Position numbers and translations under genes: made by a program
Shown: positions 27,032-36,100 of the stretch, piece after piece
Numbering within the stretch: position 1 is the first letter of the stretch
Layout of the letters: each line of letters starts with the position of its first letter
Assembly: GCA_046346965.1 (NCBI GenBank)
Contig: JAXMHB010000002.1
Span: 310,001 to 374,000 of the forward strand
Direction: 5' to 3'
DNA: 64,000 nucleotides
Source: JAXMHB01 sp046346965
Lineage (GTDB): Bacteria; Pseudomonadota; Gammaproteobacteria; Xanthomonadales; SZUA-5
The notes under the pieces: model-generated
Told to the model about the DNA's origin: nothing
Databases searched by the model: none
What the model saw: only the letters and a program-made list of their open reading frames with translations

Positions 27032-29130
27032 TGACTTGCGTGTACGAAAGCCGTGGTGATGTGGCGGTACTGACCTTGAACAATCCGCCCGTGAATGGGC
27101 TGGGACTGGCGACGCGGCAGGCCTTCCTGCAGGCGCTCGACGCCGCCGAACAGGATGCCAACGTGCGCGCAATCGTGATCGCCGGGGCCGGCAAGAGCTT
27201 CTGCGGCGGGGCGGACATCCGCGAGTTCGGTCGTCCCGAGGCGCTGGCCGAACCCAATCTGCTGACGCTGATCGACCGCGTCGAAGCCTGCAGCAAGCCG
27301 GTGGTGATGGCGATCCAGGGCGTGTGCATGGGCGGCGGCACCGAGTTGTCGCTGGGCGCGCATGCGCGCGTGGTCGCGCGCGATGCGCAGGTCGGCCTGC
27401 CCGAGGTAAAGATCGGTCTGGTGCCGGGCGCCGGCGGCACGCAGCGCCTGCCGCGCGCGCTCGGGCTGCAGCCGGCGCTGGAGATCATCGTTTCGGGTAA
27501 TCCGGCGCCGGCCGCGCAGCTGGCGAGCATTCCCGGGCAGCGTCTGATCGATGTGCTGGCCGAGGGCGATTTGCTGCAAAGCGCGATCGACCACGCGCGC
27601 GCCTGCTCTGACCGCGGACTGCGGCCGCGACTGCGCGAGCAGCGGGTCGAGGCCGACGCCGCGCTGATCGCCGCCGCGCGCCAGCGCGCGCAGGCCCAAT
27701 CGGCGGCCTATCCCGCCGTGCACGCCTGCATCGATTGCGTGGAAGCCGCCGCTGCGCTCGACTTCGACGCCGGCATCGCGCTCGAACGGGCCGCCTTTGC
27801 GCGGCTGATGGACAGTCCGGAATCGCGCGCGCTGCGGCACGCTTTCTTCGCCGAGCGCGCCTGCGCCAAGGTGCCGGATGTGCCGGAGCAGACGCCGGTG
27901 CGTCCCATCGAGCGCGTCGGCGTCGTTGGCGCCGGCACCATGGGCAGCGGCATCGCGATGAGCCTGTTGAACGCCGGCCTGCAGGTCACGCTGGTCGACA
28001 GCACGCCAGCGGCGCTGGAGCGCGGTGTGGCGCAGATCCGCAAGCAGTACGAGAGCAGCGTCAAGCGTGGCGCGATCACGACGGCGCAAGCCGAGCAGCG
28101 GCTCGATCTGCTGGAGACGGCGCTCCAACCCGCCGCCTGCGCCGACTGCGATCTGATCATCGAAGCGGTGTACGAGGATCTCGCGGTCAAGGAGGCGGTG
28201 TTCCGCACGCTGGATGCCAGCGCACGACCAGGCGCCATCCTCGCCAGCAACACCTCGACGCTGGATCTGGACCGTATCGCCGCCTGCACCTCGCGTCCGG
28301 CCGATGTGATTGGGCTGCACTTCTTCAGCCCGGCGCAGGTGATGAAGCTGCTGGAGATCGTGCGTGGCGCCGCCACCGCCAAGGAGGTGCTGGCGAGCGC
28401 GCTGGCGCTCGCGCGGCGGATCGGCAAGACCGCCGTGGTCGCCGGCAATTGCGATGGCTTCATCGGCAACCGGATGATCGAGCAGTACAGTCGGCAGGCC
28501 GGATTTCTGCTGGAAGAGGGCGCCTTGCCGCAACAGATCGACGCCGCCATGGAGCGCTTCGGCTTTGCCATGGGCCCGTTCCGGATGAGCGATCTGGCCG
28601 GCAATGACATCGGTTGGGCGATCCGCAAGCGCCGCGCGGTCGAGCGCCCCGGCCTGCGCTATCCCGGCATCTTCGACCGCCTGTGTGAGGCCGGTCGCTA
28701 CGGGCAAAAGACTGGCGCCGGCTGGTACGACTATCGGCCGGGCGACCGGCAGGCGCACGCAAGCGCCTGGGTGGACGCCCTGGTCATCGGGTACTCGGCC
28801 GAGATCGGCATTGAGCGCCGCGCGATCAGCGAGCAGGAGATCGTCGAGCGACTGGTGTACTCGCTGGTCAATGAGGGCGCGCGGCTGCTCGATGAGGGCA
28901 TCGCAATCCGCGCCAGCGACATCGATGTGGTCTACCTGACCGGCTACGGCTTCCCGCGCTATCGCGGCGGCCCGATGGCCTATGCCGATGAGGTCGGATT
29001 GCCGCAGGTGATCGCGGCGATGGAGCGCTATGCCGCGGCCGACGCGGGCGATCGGCAGTCCGGCGCCTGGACGGTCGCCGAGCGCTTGCGCCGCTGCGTA
29101 GCGGCGGGTCAGCCCTTGTCGCGCGGCTGA
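27031..29130 (+). CDS. Bifunctional enoyl-CoA hydratase/3-hydroxyacyl-CoA dehydrogenase
   Basis: 699 residues. The crotonase domain (about 1-190) has the oxyanion-hole segment SFCGGADIREFG and both catalytic glutamates in GGGTELSLG and LPEVKIGLVPGAGG. The dehydrogenase half starts at about 295 with the NAD motif GVVGAGTMGSGIA. ASNTSTLD and IGLHFFSPAQVMKLLEIV carry the catalytic His, and the HAD C-terminal domains follow with NRMI and GPFRMSDLAGNDI. It performs the second and third steps of beta-oxidation. The start codon overlaps the regulator stop. Confidence 0.93.
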   Translation: MTCVYESRGDVAVLTLNNPPVNGLGLATRQAFLQALDAAEQDANVRAIVIAGAGKSFCGGADIREFGRPEALAEPNLLTLIDRVEACSKPVVMAIQGVCMGGGTELSLGAHARVVARDAQVGLPEVKIGLVPGAGGTQRLPRALGLQPALEIIVSGNPAPAAQLASIPGQRLIDVLAEGDLLQSAIDHARACSDRGLRPRLREQRVEADAALIAAARQRAQAQSAAYPAVHACIDCVEAAAALDFDAGIALERAAFARLMDSPESRALRHAFFAERACAKVPDVPEQTPVRPIERVGVVGAGTMGSGIAMSLLNAGLQVTLVDSTPAALERGVAQIRKQYESSVKRGAITTAQAEQRLDLLETALQPAACADCDLIIEAVYEDLAVKEAVFRTLDASARPGAILASNTSTLDLDRIAACTSRPADVIGLHFFSPAQVMKLLEIVRGAATAKEVLASALALARRIGKTAVVAGNCDGFIGNRMIEQYSRQAGFLLEEGALPQQIDAAMERFGFAMGPFRMSDLAGNDIGWAIRKRRAVERPGLRYPGIFDRLCEAGRYGQKTGAGWYDYRPGDRQAHASAWVDALVIGYSAEIGIERRAISEQEIVERLVYSLVNEGARLLDEGIAIRASDIDVVYLTGYGFPRYRGGPMAYADEVGLPQVIAAMERYAAADAGDRQSGAWTVAERLRRCVAAGQPLSRG

Positions 29131-29210
29131 TCCAGCGGTCGCCGCCCAGGAGGCCGACACTCCGAGCGGAAGTGGGCATCATTGCGGGCTCCTGCCTCTG
29201 GAGCCCCGCC

Positions 29211-30956
29211 ATGTCGACGCCAGCGCCACTGCCTGAGCACCTGCCCGGTTGGGCCAAACGGCTGGTGGATCTGTACTACGCCGGCACCTCGGCGATGTTC
29301 CTGCTGCACGGCAATACCAACGATCTGGTACCGCTGAGCGGCGCCGAGCGGCCGCGCTACGGCGCGCTCAACGAGTTTCTGGCGACGCAGTTGTTCGGGC
29401 GCTTCGATCTGGTGCTGTCCTTCGACCTCGCGCACGGCATCAAGCCGCTGGGCGGCGGCGACGTCGAGCGCCAGCGCCAGATGGTGGGCCAGATCGCGCG
29501 CCGCATCGGCGATCCCGAGAAGCTGCCGCGTGACCCCACGCAGGCGCTGTATCTGCTCGATCGGCTGGTGCTGGCCAATCTGACGGCGAAGGAATCCGAG
29601 CGCATCCGCATCGCCATCCTGTTCGACTTCGCCTCCTTCGTCGTCCCCGATGCCGAGCGCGGCGGCGCCGGGTCGGCGGCCAATCTGGTGACCCTGCTCA
29701 AATGGGCGGCCAATCCCTACGTCAAGCGCAGCAATCTGGCCTTTGTGCTGATCGACGAGCGCCTCGCCGATTTTCATGACCGGCTGGTCGGCAGCCCTCA
29801 CGTCAATGCGATCGAACTGCCGCTGCCCGATGAGGCCGAGCGTCTGCGCTTCCTGCGGACGCTGACCGAGGGCGTCGAGGTATCGAGCTTTTCCGACTTC
29901 GGCGTCGACGCGCTGGCGCAGTTGACGGCAGCGGTCACGCTGGCCGATCTGGCGGTGCTGATCGAAAGCAGCCGACGCACCGGCGAGCGCCTGGACGACA
30001 AGCGCTTCAAGGCGCGCAAAAAGGCGCTGATCGAGCGCCAGGCGCAGGATCTGCTGGAGTTCATCGAGCCCAAGTACGGTCTGGAACGCGTGGTTGGCCA
30101 CGACGCCGCCAAGAAGCGCCTGCTCGACGATGCCGAGATCATCAAGCGCGGGCGGCTGGACGTGGCGCCGATGGGCTATCTGTTCAACGGGCCGGTGGGC
30201 ACCGGCAAGACCTTCCTCGCCACCTGTCTGGCCGGGTCGATCGGCATTCCCTGCGTCAAGCTGAAGAACTTCCGCAGCAAATACGTGGGCGAGACCGAAG
30301 CCAATCTGGAGCGTGTGCTGGGCGTGCTGCGCGGCATGGGTCCGGTGATGGTGATCATCGACGAGGCCGACGCCATGCTCGGCCAGCGCGAGCAGGGCGG
30401 CGATTCCGGCGTCGGCAGCCGCGTGTTCGGCATGATCGCCAACGCCATGGGCGACACCGACTATCGCGGCAAGATCCTGTGGATGCTGCTGACCGCGCGG
30501 CCGGATCTGCTGCCGATCGACATCAAGCGCCAAGGTCGCGCCGAAATCCACATTCCGCTGTTTTACCCGCAGACCCAGGACGAGATTCGCAGCTACTTCA
30601 CCGTGATCGCCAAGAAGTTCGGCGCCGCGCTGGAGTCCGCCGACGTGCCCGATGTGCCCTACGTCGGCGATATCTCGGGCGCCGACATCGAAGCGCTGGT
30701 CGGCCGCGCCTGGCGCGAGGCGCTGTTGGCCGGCGAGGAAAAGCTCGGCAAGGAGCGGCTCCAGGCGACCTTTGAAGGCTTCTTGCCGTCCACCCAGTCA
30801 CTGGAGCGCGAGATGCAGGAAATCGCCGCCATCATCGAGTGCACCGACCGTGCCTTCCTGGTGCCGAGCGCGCTCAAGCTGCTCGACGAGCACGGCAATC
30901 GCGAAGGCCTGCAGCTGCGCTTCAAGGAAATCATGCGCTTGTTGGGCAAGGCGTAG
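29211..30956 (+). CDS. AAA family ATPase
   Basis: 581 residues from the ATG at 29211 (GGAG at 29200-29203; the open frame extends 13 codons further). The N-terminal ~290 residues contain HGNTNDL and IRIAILFDFASF, suggesting a degenerate P-loop-like domain. The AAA core (about 310-480) has Walker A GPVGTGKTF, Walker B VMVIIDEADAML and an arginine-finger region QGRAEIHIP. No protease or membrane domain follows, so it likely acts as a remodelling ATPase. The substrate is unknown and the neighbours give no hint. Confidence 0.85.
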   Translation: MSTPAPLPEHLPGWAKRLVDLYYAGTSAMFLLHGNTNDLVPLSGAERPRYGALNEFLATQLFGRFDLVLSFDLAHGIKPLGGGDVERQRQMVGQIARRIGDPEKLPRDPTQALYLLDRLVLANLTAKESERIRIAILFDFASFVVPDAERGGAGSAANLVTLLKWAANPYVKRSNLAFVLIDERLADFHDRLVGSPHVNAIELPLPDEAERLRFLRTLTEGVEVSSFSDFGVDALAQLTAAVTLADLAVLIESSRRTGERLDDKRFKARKKALIERQAQDLLEFIEPKYGLERVVGHDAAKKRLLDDAEIIKRGRLDVAPMGYLFNGPVGTGKTFLATCLAGSIGIPCVKLKNFRSKYVGETEANLERVLGVLRGMGPVMVIIDEADAMLGQREQGGDSGVGSRVFGMIANAMGDTDYRGKILWMLLTARPDLLPIDIKRQGRAEIHIPLFYPQTQDEIRSYFTVIAKKFGAALESADVPDVPYVGDISGADIEALVGRAWREALLAGEEKLGKERLQATFEGFLPSTQSLEREMQEIAAIIECTDRAFLVPSALKLLDEHGNREGLQLRFKEIMRLLGKA

Positions 30957-31221
30957 GCGGGAAAAAGGGGAAAGGGGAAAAGGGTGGGTGCCGCGGCAGC
31001 CGGGAAGCAGACGATGCTGACTCGCAACGCGGCTCACGAGACTGGCTCACGGTCCAAGTCTCGCCTTCGGCGCGCTTACTCGTTCTGAAAACTGGCGACA
31101 GCGCATCGCAGTCGCCGCATGGCTGGTCCCCCGCCCCTTGCCCCGCTTTTGCTCACGCGCCGCCGTCATCGGCCACGCGCTTCTCCCTTTCCTTTTCCCC
31201 TTTCCCCTTTTCCCCCTACAG
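30957..31221. repeat. Purine tract, dispersed repeat and pyrimidine tract between convergent genes
   Basis: A G/A run (30959-30984) starts 2 bases after the ATPase stop, and a C/T run (31181-31217) ends 4 bases before the stop of the convergent transporter gene. Between them lies non-coding sequence including a ~90-bp unit (31061-31151) with relatives at 53402-53487 and 44301-44328. No gene is supported. Confidence 0.78.
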
Positions 31222-33021
31222 CTACTGCGGCCCATACCCCAGCCCCGCGCCCGGTCCCAGCGGCAGGCCGAGGACGTAGAAGGCGAGCAGCAACAGCGTC
31301 CAGCAGATGCCGAGGAACACCGAGTAGGGCACCATCAGTGCCAGCAGCGTGCCGACGCCGGCGTGGGCGCGGTAGCGTTGCAGCACGGCGAGCACGATCA
31401 GCATGTAGGAGTTCAGCGGGGTGACGATGTTCACCACCGAGTCGCCAATGCGATAGGCCGCGGTGGTCAACTCCGGGCTCATGCCGACCATCATGAACAT
31501 CGGGATGAAGATCGGCGCCAAGACGCCGAACTTGCTCAGCATGCCGCTCATCGCAAAATCGCCCAGGATGACCACGCCGACGAACAGCACGATCAGCAGG
31601 CCGATCGGCAGCGCGGCGTCGAACAGCAGGCTGCCGCCGGCGTAGGCGAGCATGCGGTCGAGGTTGGAGTAGCTCAGGTAATTGACGAACTGGGCGAGGA
31701 AAAACAGGATCGCCAGCACCGGCACGATGCTGCGGATGCCGTGGTAGATGGCGTCGTTGAAGTCGCGCTGACTATGCAGTTGCCCGGTGCGCCAGGCGTA
31801 CACCAGGCCTGGAATCAGGAACACGATCAGGATGATCGGCACGATCACCTGCGACCAGCGCGGGCCCGGCGTTTCCACCAGACGGCCGGGCACCTCGGCC
31901 TCGACGATGGTGAAGGGCTCGCGCGCCAGCACGTCGTGCGCGGGTGCGGCGGTCTCGTGGTCGGCCGGCATGATCGTCACCGCCTGCTGTACCAGTACGC
32001 GGCCGTTGGCCAGCGTCTGCTTGCCCTCGCCGTGCAGCGGCATGCCCGGCGTCAGGATCAAGGCGGCGCACACGCCCAGCAGCGCCAGCATCGTCAGCAG
32101 CGCGGCGCGCAGCGCGCTGCGCTCGGCGGGCTTCAGCGCCATATCGGCCATCGCCCGCACATCGCCGCTGTCGCGGTCTTCCGGGTGCAGGCGATTGAGG
32201 CGTGGTTCGACCAGTTTGTCGGTGACATACCAGCCGACCGCAGTCACCAGCAGCGCCGAGGCCGACTTGAACCAGAAGTTGTGCAGGATGGTCACCGTGT
32301 AGCTGGGATCCATCACGCGTGCGGCGTCCTGGGCAAAGCCGGCCAGCACGCCATCGCCGCCGGTGGGAAACAGACCAGCGCCAAAGCCGCCCGCGACCCC
32401 GGCAAAGGCCGCCGCCAACCCGGCCACCGGATGTCGGCCCACCGCCAGAAACAGCGCCGCGGCCAGCGGCGGCAGGATGATGTAGCCGGCGTCGCTGGCC
32501 ACCGAGGAATTGGCGCCCAGGAACACCACCATCGGCGTCAGAAAACGCTGCGGCGTCAGGAAAGCCAGCCAGCGCATCAAGGCGCTGAAAAAGCCGAAGC
32601 GCTCGGCCAGACCGATGCCGAGCATGGCGACGAAGATCAGCGGCAGCGCCGGCATCGAGGCGAAATTGCGCAGCATCGAGGACAGCATCCAGTAGATGCC
32701 GTCGCTGCTGAGCAGGCTGCGCGGTTCGATCGGCGCGCCGGCCGGTTCCAGCGTCAGCGTTGGACGGCCCTCGGCATCCAGCACCGGCACGCGCTGCGAT
32801 TGCCCGCTGGCATCGACGACGGTCTCGGTCTGGATCACTGGCTTCACCGGCTGCACCTGCCAGTCCAGCGCCGACCCCAGCGCCGACAGCAGCACCACGA
32901 TGCCGGCCAGGATCGAGAACAGGATCGGCGGCTCCGGCAGCTTGTTACCCAGCCATTCGATCCAGTCCAGCACATTGCGGGGGCGCGCGCCGGGGGCGGC
33001 GCTGGTAGCCGGTGAGCTCAT
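31222..33021 (-). CDS. AbgT family transporter
   Basis: 599 residues with about 11-13 predicted membrane helices. The conserved blocks NKLPEP, SSxLRNF, FLGANSSVASDAGYIILPPLAA, NFWFKSASA and the C-terminal PLNSYMLIVLAVLQRY are those of the AbgT family. Members take up p-aminobenzoyl-glutamate or export sulfonamides; which applies cannot be told from sequence. A large extracytoplasmic insert with VVDASGQSQRVPVLDAEGRP lies after the first helix. No folate gene is nearby. Confidence 0.9.
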   Translation of the reverse strand: MSSPATSAAPGARPRNVLDWIEWLGNKLPEPPILFSILAGIVVLLSALGSALDWQVQPVKPVIQTETVVDASGQSQRVPVLDAEGRPTLTLEPAGAPIEPRSLLSSDGIYWMLSSMLRNFASMPALPLIFVAMLGIGLAERFGFFSALMRWLAFLTPQRFLTPMVVFLGANSSVASDAGYIILPPLAAALFLAVGRHPVAGLAAAFAGVAGGFGAGLFPTGGDGVLAGFAQDAARVMDPSYTVTILHNFWFKSASALLVTAVGWYVTDKLVEPRLNRLHPEDRDSGDVRAMADMALKPAERSALRAALLTMLALLGVCAALILTPGMPLHGEGKQTLANGRVLVQQAVTIMPADHETAAPAHDVLAREPFTIVEAEVPGRLVETPGPRWSQVIVPIILIVFLIPGLVYAWRTGQLHSQRDFNDAIYHGIRSIVPVLAILFFLAQFVNYLSYSNLDRMLAYAGGSLLFDAALPIGLLIVLFVGVVILGDFAMSGMLSKFGVLAPIFIPMFMMVGMSPELTTAAYRIGDSVVNIVTPLNSYMLIVLAVLQRYRAHAGVGTLLALMVPYSVFLGICWTLLLLAFYVLGLPLGPGAGLGYGPQ

Positions 33022-33154
33022 CGTCAGTATTCACGAACAGGACTTCCGGAGTCTGCCGGTGGGCCGGGTGCAGCCGTGGTGAAGAAGCAGGGCGTGATCC
33101 CTGTCGCCGCCCGGCTGCGTACGGCTGATCAGTCACCCCGCCGATGGAATCCCC

Positions 33155-36100
33155 ATGCAACTGGCAAGTCGTCACTCCCACCACTGCCGCCACGCCGCGC
33201 CACCGACCCGGCTGGCAGCGCGCGCCACGCTCGCACTCGCGCTGGCGCTGCAGATCGCCGCGGCCGACGCCGCCATCCCCAGCAATCAGCCGCCGCTGGA
33301 ACTGGTCGTCACGACGCCGACCCAGTCCTACAACCTGCGCCGCGGCTTGAGCGGCACCCCGGACTTCATGCCGTCCGTGCAGATGTTCAACGCCGCCAAC
33401 GCGCTCGATCGCAGCGGCACCGCCAGCCCGGGCAATCCGCTCGGCTATCACGCCGGCTACGTCGGCCGCGGTTTTCGCGAGCCCTGGTTCCTCGGCGGCA
33501 CCAAGGACGTGGTGTTCTGGGCTTGCGCCAACGGCGATCCCTTCGATTGCGACAACGGCTTCGCCACCGCCGAGCAGATCATCATGCCGACCGAGGTCTA
33601 CGCCGGCCGCAGCGAGTCCTGCGTGCGCGGCATCCTCGGCCACGAGCTGTTCCATCACGTCGAGTTCGGCTACGTCATCGATGGCGGTGGCAGCGGCTGC
33701 GCCGGCGGTTTCGGCTCCACCGCCTGCGAGGGCCATGCGCGCGCGCTGCAAGACAAGATCTACTTCGACCTCGATCTCGATCCCGCTGCCAGTTGTGTCG
33801 CCACCTTCCGCGGCGAGGTCGACGGTTACCTGAAAAACCCAGACCGCACGATCTGGAGCTCCAGCTACCGCTCGGCGCTGTTCTGGACCTATCTGATGGA
33901 GCAGTACGGCAGCTATCGGGTGGAGCCGGGGCTGGGCGTGGATTTCTTGAAGAACTGGTGGGAACTGGCGCAGACGCGCATGTCCGATCCCTCCATCGTC
34001 GACGTCACCAACGAGGTGATCCAGCAGTACCAGCCGGGCGATAACGTCACCAACGCCTACCACGACTTCACCATCGCCAATCTGCTCAAGGATCTGGATC
34101 TGTCCCAGGTCGGCGAGAGTTTCCGCCTGCGCTACAGCTACCGCGACGAGGAGCCGGTGCCGCTGCGCAACAACCTGATGCAGTTCGGCCCGGTGACCAT
34201 CAGCCAGACGCTCAGCGTGCCGAGCAACGGCACGGCGGCCAGCGCGGCGATCACCGCCAAGCGCTTCGGCGGGCGCTACATCGCCTTCGATACCTCCAGC
34301 TGTCCGGCCGGCAGCACGCTGCAGTTCACCGCCACGCCCACCGCGTTGATTCCGCTGAATGCCAACGCGCAGCTGATCCTGCCGGACGCACTGCACGCGC
34401 TGGTGGCGATCGAAGGGACCGCACCCGGCAAGCCGCGCAAGCTGTACAAATGGCGCGCGCAGAGCTGGAAGCAACTGCTGGTGCAGCCGAGCGCGCGCTA
34501 CGACCGCATCGTCGCGATCATGTCCGGCTGGCACAGCGACTACGCCGGCACGCTGGCGCTGCGCTGTCTGGCGCCGCCGCCGCTGCCGCTGGTGGCCGGG
34601 CTCGGCACTGGCACGCCGCTGGTGACCGGCACGCCGGGCACTGCCTCGCTGGCGCAGTTCAGCGTGCAGGTGTCCGAGCCGGGTGGTGGTGGTTTCGATA
34701 CGCTGGATCTGGATGATCTGGCGGTGGTCGCCGATCCGGGCGGCGTCGCGCTGTTGTTGCCGGCGGTGCAGAAAGTGCGCGAGGCCGCGGCGCGGATACG
34801 TGTCAGCGTGGCCACCCCGAATTTGCCGGCCGGCATGTACACGGCGCAGATCCGCGCCGCCGGCCGCAGCATCGACATCCCCGGCGGTCTGCGCGTCGGC
34901 GCCCACCAGCCGGAGGTGCTGGTGGCGATCGACAGCACCGCCAGCATGGGCCAGCCCAGCGTGGCGCCGCGCCTGCAAACGGCGACGCTGGCGGCACGGC
35001 TGGTCGGTCAGGCGCTGCCCAGCGACGCCCGCCTCGGTCTGTTGCGCGTGGCCGGCAGCACTGGTAGCGCCGCCGCCAATGCAACGCAGCTGACGCCGCT
35101 GGCGACGTTGAACAGCGCCCAGCGCAGCCAGTGGCTGAGCGATCTGGCCGCGCTGACGCCGGGCACCGCCAGCACGATCAAGCTGGAGGACGTGCTGATC
35201 TCCAGCCTGAGCGCCTACACCGCGCAGGGCAACGGCGGCGAGCGCCATCTGCTGCTGATCACCGACAGCGGCAATGGCATCGCCACCAGCGCCGATGCGC
35301 TGGCCACGCAGGCGCGTGACGCCGGCATCCGCGTGCACGTGCTGGCGCTCGGCACGCAGGCCGATCAGCCGCTGTACGCGCGTCTGGCCAGCCAGACTGG
35401 CGGCAGCTACCACTGGGCCGCGGTCGGCGCGACGGGCGTCGATCGCAGTACGCTGACGACCGCGTTGGACCAGATCGTCAATCGCATCACGCGTCGCCAG
35501 GGCGCCGCGTCCGCCAGCGCCAGCACCGGCGTCGGCTCGCCCGCCGTGATCAACATCACCATGCCGCAGTCCAGCGCCAGCACCCCGCACGTCAAAGTGT
35601 TCGACGGCGTCAGCGCCACCCCCTTGAGCGCGGTGCGCCTGTATCGCCCCGACCTGAGTCAGGTCACCAGCGGCGCTGGCGTCGAGATCTACCAGGACGA
35701 TCGCTCCTTCGCCTTCCACGTCAGCAATGCGCCGGCGGGCAACTGGCGGCTGGAGGTCGATCCTTCTGGTGCCGGTGGCCCCATTGCCTTCGACTACGCG
35801 GCCGCGGTGACCCAGCCGCAGGACTCGCTGCAGCTCGGATTCGCCCGCGCCAGCGGCGACAACGAGGCGGTGGAGTACTTCCGCATCGGCGAGCCAGTGC
35901 TGATCCAGGCGGCCTTGACGCAGCTGGGCGCAGCCAGCGCGCCCGCCACCGCCAGCGCCACGCTGACCAAGGTCGGCGCCGGCACGCTGGTGCTGTCCTT
36001 GCGCGACGACGGCAGCCAGGGCGACCAGTTCGCCGGCGATCGCATCTACAGCGCGCTCTATCGCGCCACCGATCAAGGCAGCCTGACGGGCGTGATTGAC

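Noticed and set aside
31138..33015. Open frame of 625 codons on the plus strand
   Set aside because: Antisense of the AbgT transporter; it begins in the pyrimidine tract and is His/Gln/Arg-rich without motifs.
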